Source: Bradyrhizobium sp. G127
GTDB taxonomy: Bacteria > Pseudomonadota > Alphaproteobacteria > Rhizobiales > Xanthobacteraceae
Direction: 5' to 3'
Length of the DNA: 64,000 bases
Assembly (NCBI RefSeq): GCF_021502575.1
Contig: NZ_JAKFGN010000001.1
Coordinates: 434,001 to 498,000 of the forward strand
Below, in pieces: positions 1 through 10,135 of this stretch; position 1 is the first letter of the stretch; each line of letters starts with the position of its first letter. The translations under genes were made by a program, and so were the position numbers. The notes under the pieces were generated by a model. It saw only the letters and a list, made by a program, of their open reading frames with translations, did no database searches and was not told where the DNA came from.

Positions 1-1079
1 TTTGCGAAAATCGCCACCGCATCGAGGCGATGTGAGATGGTCGCACTGTCCGTCAAGGGCGCTGCGAGGCGTTGCGCAAGAAGCCGTGATCCAGCGGCGG
101 TCACCGTGCAATCGATGGCATCGAGTAGCGAGCCGCGCCGTTCGCCCGCCAGCGTGCGGGTCAATTCGAGATTGGCGCGGGTGGCGGGATCGATCGCCAT
201 GGTAGTGCCGGCGGCCTCGCGCGCCGGCGGTGACAGCGGCAGATGGTGGCCGACCTGGGTGCGATCCACATAAGTCACGGCGGCGGCGGCGGCAGTGGCC
301 TCAAGCCGCGACATGGCGCCGAAGCCATCCATCGTTGCGACGGCGAAATAATCGCACAGCCTTCGCTCGGCGGTAGCGCCGTCGAAGATGTCGCGTGTCA
401 CCGGCGTGACGGCCGCCAGTGTGCGGAACAGCGCGGACAGTTCCGGGTCTGAGTAGAGTGCGTCGGTGACGATCACTTCATTGGGATTGATCCGCGCCAG
501 CGTCGCGCCAAGCTCGCCCGCGCCGCATTCGGTAACGCTGAATTCCGCTGTCGAAATGTCGATCCACGCCAACCCGATCCGGTCGCCGGCAGAGGAGGAT
601 CCCTTCGCCCGCGCAATCGCCAGCAGGTAATTGTTGGCCTTGGCATCGAGCAGGTTGTCTTCGGTCAGCGTGCCCGGCGTCACCAGCCGCACCACATCGC
701 GCCGCACCACGCTCTTGTTGCCGCGCTTGCGGGCCTCGGCTGGATTCTCGGTTTGCTCGCACACGGCCACGCGGTGGCCGAGCGCGATCAGCCTGTGCAA
801 ATAGTCGTCGGAGCGCTCCACTGGCACGCCGCACATCGGGATGTCTTCGCCCGCGTGCTTGCCGCGCTTGGTCAGCGTGATGCCGAGCGCGCGCGAGGCG
901 GTTTCCGCATCCTCGAAGAACAATTCGTAGAAATCGCCCATCCGGTAGAACAGCAGCAGCCCCGGATTGGCCGCTTTGATCTCGAGATACTGTTCCATCA
1001 TCGGCGTGACGCGGCCGGCCGCCTCGGTGGAGGCGAGTTCGGGCGTCGGCGGTGCAGGTAGCGTGGAATGCATGGTCAT
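1..1079 (-). CDS. mutS: DNA mismatch repair protein MutS (N-terminal part, runs off window)
   Basis: About 359 codons of the N-terminal half of MutS are visible on the reverse strand; the stop and the ATPase domain lie beyond the left edge. Near the N-terminus GDFYELF carries the mismatch-recognition Phe-x-Glu pair (Phe50, Glu52 from the chosen start), followed by the connector region and, close to the edge, the start of the core/lever domain (RLAAPLTD...). MutS recognises mispaired bases and small loops and recruits MutL. The ATG at 1079 is chosen because it opens the conserved frame; a second ATG two codons downstream (1073) is also possible. The gene diverges from the thiolase gene at 1282. 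Identification rests on family motifs read directly from the translation and is very secure. Confidence 0.95.
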   Translation of the reverse strand, partial: MTMHSTLPAPPTPELASTEAAGRVTPMMEQYLEIKAANPGLLLFYRMGDFYELFFEDAETASRALGITLTKRGKHAGEDIPMCGVPVERSDDYLHRLIALGHRVAVCEQTENPAEARKRGNKSVVRRDVVRLVTPGTLTEDNLLDAKANNYLLAIARAKGSSSAGDRIGLAWIDISTAEFSVTECGAGELGATLARINPNEVIVTDALYSDPELSALFRTLAAVTPVTRDIFDGATAERRLCDYFAVATMDGFGAMSRLEATAAAAAVTYVDRTQVGHHLPLSPPAREAAGTTMAIDPATRANLELTRTLAGERRGSLLDAIDCTVTAAGSRLLAQRLAAPLTDSATISHRLDAVAIFA

Positions 1080-1281
1080 GGGCGGAACACTAGCAAAGTT
1101 CTTTCGCCTGGTGGAATGACGCAGGGCGTTTTCCACGCCTTGCGTCGGTGCGCGCATGGCCGCTCTGCCACTTAGAAAGGCCGTTTCGGCCATCCATTAT
1201 TTGACCTTCCGCATCGTGCTTCCTAAAACTCGCGGCAGCCGAGGGTGCCATAAGTCCGAACGAACTCCAGGGAGAATGACC

Positions 1282-2490
<1,209 letters not shown>

Positions 2491-2503
2491 TCGTCGCATG
2501 TGT

Positions 2504-2602
2504 CCTCATCCTGAGGAGCGACCGTTTGGTCGCGTCTCGAAGGATGAGGCGTTAACAATCCTCATGGTTCGAGACGGCGCAAGAGCGCCCCTCACCATGA
2601 GG
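2504..2602. repeat. Intergenic palindromic repeat, CCTCATCCTGAGGAGC family (copy 1)
   Basis: A roughly 100-bp element between the thiolase stop and the 3' end of the efflux gene. It starts with cctcatcctgaggagcg, contains gtctcgaaggatgagg, then catggttcgagacg, and ends ctcaccatgagg, so several segments can pair and form a multi-hairpin. The same layout recurs at 33203-33310, and a related, fully palindromic version at 57531-57647. It lies between convergent genes and may fold at the 3' ends of both transcripts; that role is inference. Confidence 0.85.
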
Positions 2603-2615
2603 TTTCAGTGCTTGG

Positions 2616-4181
2616 CTATTCCATTACCGCGGCATGATCCGGCGCTTGCGATTGCTGGCGCAGGACCGCCTTGGTCGATCCGATCATGATGGCGAGCGGC
2701 GCGGCGAGCAGGGTGATGATCATCACCAGCTGATAATCCCATGAGAAGGCGATGATCTGCGCCTGCACGCCGATCAGTGCGTCCATGATCGCGCGGCCGG
2801 CATCCGTGCCCATGTTGACGATGCCGGCGACGTCCGGCATTTGCATCGGCTTGTTGAACGGCGTCACGTTCTCGTTGATGATCGCGTAGGCCTCACGCCC
2901 GCCCTCAGTTAGCTTGGCAGTCACTACGGAAATGCCCACCGAACTTGCGACGTTGCGGACCAGCGTCAGCATAGACGTGCCGTCGGTGCGCAGATGGTTG
3001 GGCAGCGTCATGAACGCGACCGTACTCAGCGGCACGAACACCAGCCCGAGTCCGAAGCCTTGCGCGATACTGACGACGATGATGGTCGGAACGCCGGTCT
3101 GGTCGGTCCATCCGGTCATGAAGTACAGCGATGCCGACATCAGAAGCATGCCGCTCGCGATCAGCGTGCGCGCCTCGATGAATTTCATGGTTCTTCCCAC
3201 CAGCATCATGGCGACGAAGGTGCCGAAGCCACGTGTCGCCAGCAGAAGTCCTGCGGTCAGGATCGGGTAGCCGATGACGTTCTGCAGATATGGCGAGGCG
3301 AGCGCCATCGTGCTGTAGAGCACAAGACCCATCACGGCCATGAACACGCAGCCACCGATGAAGTTGCGGTCCCTGAAGATCGCAAACTGGATGAAAGGGC
3401 GCTTTGTCGTGAACGAATGGGCGAAGAAATAATAGAATCCGGCGATCGACAGGATCGCTTCCGCGACGATCTCCGGCGATTCCAGCCAGCCCAGTTGTTC
3501 GCCGCGGTCGAGCGCGACCTGCATCGCGCCGATACCGATGGCCAGCGCACCGAAGCCGAACCAGTCGAACTTCAGCGCGTTATCTGTCTTCGTTTCATCC
3601 ATGAAAATGATGAGGCCGGCAACCGTGACGATGCCGAACGGAATGTTGACGAAGAAGACCCAGTGCCAGGAATAGGCTTCTGTCAGCCAGGCTCCTAATG
3701 ACGGGCCCATGATCGGCCCCAACATCACGCCCATGCCCCAGATCGACATCGCCTTGGCACGTTCGTGCAGCGCATAGGAGTCGAGCATCACCGCCTGCGA
3801 CAGCGGAACGAGAGCCGCACCGAACACGCCTTGCAGCAGGCGGAACAACACCATCTGCGTGATATCTTGAGCGAGTCCGCACATCACCGAGGCGATGGTG
3901 AAACCGGCTGAGCAAACGATGAAAATTTTCTTGCGCCCGAAACGATTGGCGATCCAGCCCACCGGGGCGGTCATGATCGCGGCGGCTACAATGTAGGACG
4001 TCAGCACCCAGTTGATCTGGTCCTGCGAAGCCGAAAGCGTGCCCTGCATATAGGGCAGCGCGACGTTTGCGATCGTGGTGTCGAGCGCCTGCATGATCGT
4101 CGCCGTCATGGCGCAGATCGTCACCATGTTGCGGCGAAATCCCGGGACCGCCGCCGTGGAGGCGGGGGCGGCGGCGGTCAC
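2616..4181 (-). CDS. DHA2-family MFS drug efflux permease (EmrB-like)
   Basis: A 521-residue inner-membrane protein with about 14 hydrophobic segments. LDTTIANVALP (33-43) is the DHA2-family signature and GWIANRFGRKK (about 75-85) the MFS motif A loop. Proteins of this family export hydrophobic drugs with proton antiport, working with a membrane-fusion partner and an outer-membrane channel. The start is GTG at 4181, overlapping the TGA of the upstream membrane-fusion gene as GTGA, so the two are translationally coupled. It is the last gene of a marR-emrA-emrB-like operon. No TolC-type outer-membrane gene is in the window. Confidence 0.92.
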   Translation of the reverse strand: MTAAAPASTAAVPGFRRNMVTICAMTATIMQALDTTIANVALPYMQGTLSASQDQINWVLTSYIVAAAIMTAPVGWIANRFGRKKIFIVCSAGFTIASVMCGLAQDITQMVLFRLLQGVFGAALVPLSQAVMLDSYALHERAKAMSIWGMGVMLGPIMGPSLGAWLTEAYSWHWVFFVNIPFGIVTVAGLIIFMDETKTDNALKFDWFGFGALAIGIGAMQVALDRGEQLGWLESPEIVAEAILSIAGFYYFFAHSFTTKRPFIQFAIFRDRNFIGGCVFMAVMGLVLYSTMALASPYLQNVIGYPILTAGLLLATRGFGTFVAMMLVGRTMKFIEARTLIASGMLLMSASLYFMTGWTDQTGVPTIIVVSIAQGFGLGLVFVPLSTVAFMTLPNHLRTDGTSMLTLVRNVASSVGISVVTAKLTEGGREAYAIINENVTPFNKPMQMPDVAGIVNMGTDAGRAIMDALIGVQAQIIAFSWDYQLVMIITLLAAPLAIMIGSTKAVLRQQSQAPDHAAVME

Positions 4182-5341
4182 CGGGCGTCCTCCTGCGCCG
4201 AAGCGGAGGAGAATCCGAGAAGGCCTGCGAGCGAGCGCCGATGTCCCGTATCAACCCAGACATAGGTGCTCATGCCTGCCTTGAGCTTCTGAACGGCCTT
4301 GTCGTTCCTGTCGAAATAGATGCGCACCGGTACGCGCTGCACCACCTTGACGAAGTTGCCGGTGGAGTTCTGCGGCGGCAGGATCGCGAACTGCGCGCCG
4401 GTGCCGGGGCTGAGCGAGCCGACCTTGCCCACGAAGGTGTGGTCGGGGAACGCGTCGATCGACATGGTGACGGGTTGTCCCTTCGCCACATAGGTGAGAT
4501 CGGATTCCTTCAGATTGGCATCCACCCACGGGTTGGCGTCGTCGATGACGCTGAACACTGGTGAGCCCGCCGCGACGAAACGTCCGAGTTGGATGCTATC
4601 CACCTGGGTCGCGGTACCGTCGATCGGTGCGCGGAGCACGGTGTGATCGAGATTACGCTGTGCCTGATCGAGTGCGGCTTTTGCCTGAAAGTAGGGAGGA
4701 AACTGTTCGAGCGGCAAATCGGGATTGCCGAGCAACTGATTCTTGGCGCTGGAAAGCTGTTGTTGCAGCAGTTCAAGCTGCGCGCGGGCGAGAACGAGAT
4801 TGGTGGTCGAGGTATCGAGATCGAGTTGCGATCCAGCCTGGGATTTGACCAATGACGCCTTGCGCTCAACATCGCGCTGTTTCAAATCCACCCCTTGATT
4901 GGCCAGATCGAGCATCTGCGTGTAGATTTTTACATTGTCGCGCAGATTGTTGAAATTCGTCTTCGCGGTCTCCAGCGTCGCCTGCGCCTGCTGAAGCGCG
5001 AAGCGGAACGGCACCGGATCGATCTCGAACAATTCGTCGCCCGCTTTGACCCGCTGGCCTTCCTTGACCAGAACCTTCTCGATCTTGCCGGAGATGTCGG
5101 GCGTGATGAGAACCTTCTGCGCGCCGACATAGGCATCGTCGGTGGTCGCGTAGCGTCCGCCTGACAGATAGAACGCGACGCCGCCAATCAGTACGGCAAG
5201 CGGCAGCACCACGAGCAACAGCGTGCGGCGCTTGTCGCGCAATGTCTGGCCCCAGTTTCTGCCCGGCGTCTCCGCCGTCGGCGGTACTGGCTTTTCCGTC
5301 AGCTTTTGTTCGGCTGGAAATTTCACGATCGGGTCAGCCAT
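4178..5341 (-). CDS. Membrane fusion protein, HlyD/EmrA family
   Basis: A 387-residue periplasmic adaptor with a basic cytoplasmic stretch, one membrane anchor (about residues 40-60) and then the typical biotinyl-lipoyl-like entry (TTDDAYVGAQ), a long coiled-coil hairpin (about 110-215) rich in Gln, Leu and Ala, and the returning lipoyl/beta-barrel half (DHTVLRAPIDGTA). It links the DHA2 permease encoded next to it to an outer-membrane channel. Its start overlaps the end of the marR-like gene by 8 nt and its stop overlaps the permease start, indicating one transcript. Substrate unknown. Confidence 0.93.
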   Translation of the reverse strand: MADPIVKFPAEQKLTEKPVPPTAETPGRNWGQTLRDKRRTLLLVVLPLAVLIGGVAFYLSGGRYATTDDAYVGAQKVLITPDISGKIEKVLVKEGQRVKAGDELFEIDPVPFRFALQQAQATLETAKTNFNNLRDNVKIYTQMLDLANQGVDLKQRDVERKASLVKSQAGSQLDLDTSTTNLVLARAQLELLQQQLSSAKNQLLGNPDLPLEQFPPYFQAKAALDQAQRNLDHTVLRAPIDGTATQVDSIQLGRFVAAGSPVFSVIDDANPWVDANLKESDLTYVAKGQPVTMSIDAFPDHTFVGKVGSLSPGTGAQFAILPPQNSTGNFVKVVQRVPVRIYFDRNDKAVQKLKAGMSTYVWVDTGHRRSLAGLLGFSSASAQEDAR

Positions 5342-5804
5342 AACGCTGTTCCTTTGTCTTCTTGTCGGCGCTCAGCAGAGCGTCGCGGATGTTGTCCTTG
5401 ATGGATTCGAGTTGTCCGACCAGATCGGCGGCTTCGGTTGCGTTCAGGTGGCCTAACGCCGCTTGCGTAATTTCGGCCCGCAGGTGCCCGAGTTTTTTCA
5501 ACAGCGGCAACGCGGCGGGACGCAGATAGAGCCGGTTGGCGCGGCGGTCTTTCGCGTCCTCGCGGCGCTCGATCAGATCGTTGGCGCAAAGCCGATCGAT
5601 CAGCCGCGTGAGCGTGATCGGCTGCATCTCCATCATCTCGGCGAGTTCGGATTGTTTGAGACCTTCGGTGCGCTCGAGTTTCGCCAGCACGGCCCATTGC
5701 GCGCGGGTGATGCCGTGGCTCACCGCCAGCTTGTCGGCATAGAGCCGCAGCATCCGCTGGGTCTCGAACAGCGCGAACAGAAAGTCGGGATTGCCCTTGA
5801 GCAT
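5334..5804 (-). CDS. MarR-family transcriptional regulator of the efflux operon
   Basis: A 156-residue MarR-type winged-helix protein: dimerisation helices at both ends, a recognition region around residues 50-75 (LKQSELAEMMEMQPITLTRLIDRL) and the wing with ERREDAKDRRANRLYL, matching the conserved DxRxxR pattern. It is first in the operon and overlaps the membrane-fusion gene by 8 nt. Family members usually repress their own operon and are released by small aromatic or drug ligands. The 14-bp palindrome at 5836-5849, just upstream, is the likely operator. Confidence 0.92.
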   Translation of the reverse strand: MLKGNPDFLFALFETQRMLRLYADKLAVSHGITRAQWAVLAKLERTEGLKQSELAEMMEMQPITLTRLIDRLCANDLIERREDAKDRRANRLYLRPAALPLLKKLGHLRAEITQAALGHLNATEAADLVGQLESIKDNIRDALLSADKKTKEQRYG

Positions 5805-5835
5805 CGGCGGGTTCCATCGATAAGCAACAGCTATA

Positions 5836-5849
5836 ATAAGCTAGCTTAT
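5836..5849. promoter_or_regulatory. Perfect 14-bp palindrome, candidate MarR operator
   Basis: ataagctagcttat is a perfect inverted repeat 31 nt upstream of the marR-like start codon, in an AT-rich stretch within otherwise GC-rich DNA. Size, symmetry and position fit a MarR dimer site overlapping the operon promoter. The assignment to this regulator is inference. Confidence 0.6.
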
Positions 5850-5936
5850 CAATTCAAGAAGCCGGGAAATTCCAATATGAGCCATGCAGTTCAGGCATAA
5901 ACACGGATTTGTGAAGTTTGCCAGATCGATCGGCGG

Positions 5937-7043
5937 TCACGCCCATTCAACGCCGGATTCGGCGGCGAGGTCGATGGTGCTCTTGCGGCCGATGTCGTCG
6001 AAGTGGTTATCGAGAAATTTCTTGGCGGCGCGCATGCCGGCGCGGTGCAGCAGTTCGAAGAATTCGAAGTCGGTTTTCATCTTGCTCGATGCTGCGAGAC
6101 GGTTGCCAAGCGGGCCGAGGTCGATGCGATGGATGTTGAGCCTGCGGTATTGATCGCTTCCCGTCCCGCGAGGCAGGCGCCCGTCGTCGATCAACTGATT
6201 GACGAAATCCATCGTGCGCAATTCGGAGATCAGCGCCGAGTTGAAAGTGATCTCGTTCAGCCGGTTGATAATCTCGCCGGAGGTTTTCGGCGTGGTGGCG
6301 CGCGACACCGGATTGATCTGGACCACCAGCACATCTTCGGCTTCCGTCGCATGCAGGAACGGAAAGATCGCGGGATTGCCCATGTAGCCGCCGTCCCAGT
6401 AAGGCACGCCATCGATTTCGACGGCGCGAAACATGAACGGCAGCGCCGCGGACGCCATCACCACATCGGCGGTGATTTTCTCGTTGGTGAATATTCGCAA
6501 TCGGCCGGTGTGCACGTTGGTTGCCGAGATGTAGAGCGCGAGATCGGTGTTGCTGCGGATGGCGTCGAAATCGACGAAGCGCGAGATCAGGTCGCTCAGC
6601 GGATTGATATTGAGCGGATTGAGTTCGTAGGGCGAGAAGTAATGCGCCATCGCCTCGAACCAGTTCTGGATCGGCGTGGATGCAAACGGCATCAGCGAAA
6701 ACATCCGGTCGGTGATCGCGCGCTGGATCGGCGGCAGATCGCCGCCAGTGCTGGTCGCGCGCCAGAAGGCCGCCAGCCGCTTGCGCGCCTCCTCCGGTCC
6801 GCCGCGTGCGAGACCGTCGGCGACCATGACGGCGTTCAGGGCGCCGGCGGACGCGCCGGAAATGCCGGTGATCTCGAGCCGGCCGTCGGACAACAGATGG
6901 TCCAGCACTCCCCAGGTGAAAGCACCGTGCGATCCACCGCCCTGGAGCGCGAGATTGATCTTCTTCGCGGTACTCGCCTTGCGCGCGCCGGAAAAATTCC
7001 AGGGCGAGAGCGTGTCGAGGTAGGTTTTGAGGGTGGTCGCCAT
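5937..7043 (-). CDS. Patatin-like phospholipase / serine hydrolase
   Basis: A 368-residue patatin-family protein. The oxyanion loop GGGSHG (35-40), nucleophile elbow GASAG (Ser65) and the catalytic Asp of WDGGYMGNP (Asp217) are all in place, so the Ser-Asp dyad should be active. No signal peptide or transmembrane segment is evident, suggesting a cytoplasmic or peripheral lipid acyl hydrolase. It resembles the bacterial patatin group found as a single gene in many alphaproteobacteria; substrate unknown. It is transcribed away from the zur-like gene and converges with nothing nearby; the efflux operon downstream reads in the same direction but has its own regulator. Confidence 0.9.
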   Translation of the reverse strand: MATTLKTYLDTLSPWNFSGARKASTAKKINLALQGGGSHGAFTWGVLDHLLSDGRLEITGISGASAGALNAVMVADGLARGGPEEARKRLAAFWRATSTGGDLPPIQRAITDRMFSLMPFASTPIQNWFEAMAHYFSPYELNPLNINPLSDLISRFVDFDAIRSNTDLALYISATNVHTGRLRIFTNEKITADVVMASAALPFMFRAVEIDGVPYWDGGYMGNPAIFPFLHATEAEDVLVVQINPVSRATTPKTSGEIINRLNEITFNSALISELRTMDFVNQLIDDGRLPRGTGSDQYRRLNIHRIDLGPLGNRLAASSKMKTDFEFFELLHRAGMRAAKKFLDNHFDDIGRKSTIDLAAESGVEWA

Positions 7044-7184
7044 CAGCTCTTTCTCTGGATTGGAGGCTATCAGGGCTTCCGCCTGCCCGGCTTGTTCTAG
7101 ACTGATGATTTGGGGCTTTTATGATGCGGCGCAATAGAAAATGGTGCGTTGCGAAATATTCATGCAGATCATGCCGATTAAATC

Positions 7185-7715
7185 ATGAGCGGAATCACAT
7201 TATCCGCACTACATATTGAGCCAATGAAATACGCGAAGCCTGTCTTCCCAGATCCGGATCATGACCACGGCCGCTGTGCCGAGGACGCTTTCTCACATGC
7301 TGAAAAAGTCTGCGCGGGACGCGGTCAGAAATTCACGCCGATCCGGCGGCAGGTGCTGGGCGCGTTGCTGTCGAGCCATCGGCCGCTCGGCGCCTATGAG
7401 GTGATCGACGAACTCGCCAAGACCATGCCGCGCCCGGCGCCAATCACGGTTTATCGCGCGCTGGATTTCCTGATGGAGAACGGTCTCGTTCACCGCATCG
7501 AAAGCCGCAACGCGTTTCTGGCGTGCGCGCACAATCATGACGAGACTTCGGTGGTGGCGTTCCTGATTTGCGAGACTTGCGGATCGGTCGGAGAAATTCC
7601 GGCAGCTCCGCTGGCGCAGAGTTTCAACGCCGCCGCGCGCGGCACCGGCTTCGCGCCGAAAATGTCGGTGGTGGAAATCACCGGCACCTGCGCCCATTGC
7701 CAGCGGGTGGCGTAA
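7185..7715 (+). CDS. zur: Fur-family regulator, Zur-like (zinc uptake regulator)
   Basis: A 176-residue Fur-family protein. The winged helix covers about 45-105 (QKFTPIRRQVLGALL; APITVYRALDFL). The structural zinc site is Cys129-x2-Cys132 with Cys169-x2-Cys172, and HRIESRNAFLACAHNH (103-118) carries the His/Cys residues that form the regulatory zinc site in Zur proteins, which points to Zur rather than Fur, Mur or Irr. It would repress zinc-uptake genes when zinc is replete. The ATG at 7185 gives the longest product; an in-frame ATG at 7224 is an alternative, and neither has a strong ribosome-binding site. No znu genes are in the window. Confidence 0.85.
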   Translation: MSGITLSALHIEPMKYAKPVFPDPDHDHGRCAEDAFSHAEKVCAGRGQKFTPIRRQVLGALLSSHRPLGAYEVIDELAKTMPRPAPITVYRALDFLMENGLVHRIESRNAFLACAHNHDETSVVAFLICETCGSVGEIPAAPLAQSFNAAARGTGFAPKMSVVEITGTCAHCQRVA

Positions 7716-7810
7716 TCTCCGGAGCATGATGGTGTCCGAAAGCCGCTTCGCATCTTTCCGCATCATGTTTTGAAAACAACAACACGGCGCAAAGCCGGAC
7801 ACGGGGTGGC

Positions 7811-8758
7811 ATGTCATCAGATCGTTTGAAGACCACAGCATCGGGGCGTCCCCTGAGCGCAACGGCCGTTGCCTTGATGGTGATGCTGTGCCTGAGCTGG
7901 GGCTTCAATCAAATCGCGGTCAAACTGGCGCTTCCTGACATTCCGCCGCTGTTGCAAGCCACGATGCGGTCAACGGGCGGATTGCTCGTTCTGCTGCTGG
8001 TGGCGTGGGTGCGAGGGGTGCCGATGTTCAGGCGCGACGGCACGCTGAAGCCGGGGTTGCTCGCCGGACTGCTCTTCGGTCTCGAGTTCATCCTGATCTA
8101 TCGCGGGCTGCTCTATACCACGGCGTCGCGGGCGGTGGTGTTTCTGTATGTTGCTCCGTTCGTGGTGGCGCTCGGTTCCAGACGGTTTCTTGGCGAGCAC
8201 CTGAGCGGCTTGCAGTGGAGCGGGCTCGCGCTGTCCTTCGCGGGCGTCGCGCTGGCTATCGGCGTACCGCAGCCGTCGGTGGATGCCAGCGTCATTCTGG
8301 GAGACATCATGGTGGTGGGCGGCGGCATCCTGTGGGCCGCGACCACGCTGACCGTGAAGGCGTCGCGGCTGTTGCAGGCTCCGGCCGAGAAAACGCTGGC
8401 GTATCAGGTTGCTGTTTCGATCCCGATTTTGGCCCTGGGAGCTGCTATCTCGGGCGAAAGCATCACCCATATGCCGGGACAGGTGGCCTGGTTGTCGATG
8501 GCCTACCAGACCTTCTGGGTTGTCGGAACGACATTCCTGATCTGGTTCTTTCTCATAAAGTCCTATTCGGCCAGCAAACTGTCGTCATTTACCTTTATGA
8601 CGCCCTTGTTTGGGGTCATTGGCGGCTATTTCGTGATGCATGACCACCTGACTCCGGCCTTTGCGGGGGCTGCCCTTCTGGTCATGGCGGGCCTATATCT
8701 GGTAAACCGCCCTGGCGAGGCAGGTGGTGATCCGCTGCTCCCCGTCACAAAAAACTGA
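7811..8758 (+). CDS. EamA/DMT-family permease (10 TM)
   Basis: A 315-residue drug/metabolite-superfamily permease made of two EamA repeats of about five hydrophobic helices each (for example LSWGFNQIAVKLAL and the matching second-half segment PLFGVIGGYFVMHDHL). Such proteins export or exchange small metabolites; the substrate cannot be told from sequence. It ends 27 nt before the preferred ispG start and might be cotranscribed with it. This is one of three unrelated-position DMT permeases in the window (also 20702 and 32303). Confidence 0.9.
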   Translation: MSSDRLKTTASGRPLSATAVALMVMLCLSWGFNQIAVKLALPDIPPLLQATMRSTGGLLVLLLVAWVRGVPMFRRDGTLKPGLLAGLLFGLEFILIYRGLLYTTASRAVVFLYVAPFVVALGSRRFLGEHLSGLQWSGLALSFAGVALAIGVPQPSVDASVILGDIMVVGGGILWAATTLTVKASRLLQAPAEKTLAYQVAVSIPILALGAAISGESITHMPGQVAWLSMAYQTFWVVGTTFLIWFFLIKSYSASKLSSFTFMTPLFGVIGGYFVMHDHLTPAFAGAALLVMAGLYLVNRPGEAGGDPLLPVTKN

Positions 8759-8785
8759 TATTTGAGCCCCGAAAGGGATTTCGAA

Positions 8786-10072
8786 GTGAGCGATCTGAAA
8801 GAACGAACCAGAGCCATCGAGGCCGGGCCCAAGGGGCGCCACCGCACGGTCCAGGTTGTCGTCGGCAACGTCAAGGTCGGAGGCGGCGCACCGATCGTGG
8901 TGCAGTCGATGACCAATACCGATACCGCGGACATCGAAGGTACCGTCACGCAGGTCGCAGCCTTGGCCCGCGCCGGTTCCGAAATGGTCCGCATCACGGT
9001 GGACCGCGACGAGGCTGCGGCCGCCGTTCCGCATATCCGCGAGAAACTCGACAAGCTCGGCGTCGACGTGCCGCTGATCGGCGATTTTCACTACATCGGC
9101 CACAAGCTGCTCGCCGATCATCCGGCATGCGCGGCGGCATTGTCCAAGTACCGCATCAATCCCGGCAATGTCGGTTTCAAGAACAAGCGCGATACGCAGT
9201 TCACCGACATTGTCGAGATGGCGCTCAAGCACGGCAAGACCATCCGTATCGGCGCCAACTGGGGCTCGCTCGATCAGGAATTGCTGACCAAGCTGATGGA
9301 AGAGAACGCCAAGTCGCCGAATCCGATCGATGCCCGCGCGGTGACGCGCGAGGCGATGGTCCAGTCGGCACTGCTGTCGGCGGCGCGCGCTGAAGAGATT
9401 GGTCTTCCGAAGAACCGCATGATCCTGTCGGCGAAAGTCTCCAACGTGCAGGACCTGATCGCAGTCTACCGCGAACTGGCGGCGCGTTCAGATTACGCCA
9501 TCCATCTTGGCCTCACCGAAGCCGGTATGGGCTCAAAGGGCATCGTCGCATCGTCCGCGGCGCTCGGCATCCTGCTTCAGGACGGCATCGGCGATACCAT
9601 CCGCGTTTCGTTGACGCCGGAGCCGGGCGGCGACCGCACCATCGAAGTGAAGGTCGGTCAGGAAATTCTCCAGACCATGGGCTTTCGCACCTTCGTGCCG
9701 CTGGTTGCGGCATGCCCCGGCTGCGGTCGCACCACGTCGACGGTATTCCAGGAACTGGCGCGCGACATTCAGGCGTTCATTCGAGATGAAATGCCGACCT
9801 GGAAGACCCGCTATCCCGGCGTTGAGGAACTCAACGTCGCGGTGATGGGCTGCATCGTCAACGGCCCCGGCGAATCCAAGCACGCCAACATCGGCATTTC
9901 ATTGCCGGGTACGGGCGAAACGCCGGCCGCGCCGGTGTTCGTGGATGGTCAGAAATTCCGCACGCTGCGCGGCCCGACCATTGCGCAGGACTTCAAGGCG
10001 CTGGTGATCGATTATATCGATCAGCGTTATGGCGCGGCCGCGAAGGCTCCGGCTGTCACGGCGGCGGAATAA
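8786..10072 (+). CDS. ispG: 4-hydroxy-3-methylbut-2-en-1-yl diphosphate synthase (flavodoxin/ferredoxin)
   Basis: IspG (GcpE), 428 residues from the preferred start, catalyses the penultimate MEP-pathway step, converting MEcPP to HMBPP with a [4Fe-4S] cluster. The cluster ligands CPGC and the cysteine of [11 protein letters not shown], with the glutamate of that motif, are present in the C-terminal domain; the TIM-barrel begins [21 protein letters not shown]. The frame opens upstream at a TTG (8762), but AAAGGGA lies 7 nt before the GTG at 8786, so that start is chosen. A prenyl diphosphate synthase, a user of the pathway products, is encoded at 12418-13344 on the other strand. Confidence 0.95.
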   Translation: MSDLKERTRAIEAGPKGRHRTVQVVVGNVKVGGGAPIVVQSMTNTDTADIEGTVTQVAALARAGSEMVRITVDRDEAAAAVPHIREKLDKLGVDVPLIGDFHYIGHKLLADHPACAAALSKYRINPGNVGFKNKRDTQFTDIVEMALKHGKTIRIGANWGSLDQELLTKLMEENAKSPNPIDARAVTREAMVQSALLSAARAEEIGLPKNRMILSAKVSNVQDLIAVYRELAARSDYAIHLGLTEAGMGSKGIVASSAALGILLQDGIGDTIRVSLTPEPGGDRTIEVKVGQEILQTMGFRTFVPLVAACPGCGRTTSTVFQELARDIQAFIRDEMPTWKTRYPGVEELNVAVMGCIVNGPGESKHANIGISLPGTGETPAAPVFVDGQKFRTLRGPTIAQDFKALVIDYIDQRYGAAAKAPAVTAAE

Positions 10073-10099
10073 TAATCTTCCCGCATCGTCCGCATAAGG

Positions 10100-10135
10100 A
10101 AACCTGCTCGCAATCACAGCGGCAGGTTTTTTTCA
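10100..10135 (+). terminator. Rho-independent terminator of ispG, overlapping the antiporter 3' end
   Basis: aaacctgc and gcaggttt form an 8-bp stem followed by a run of T. The right arm and T-run lie inside the last codons of the convergent antiporter gene (stop at 10114), so a single sequence serves as coding DNA on one strand and terminator on the other. Confidence 0.8.
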
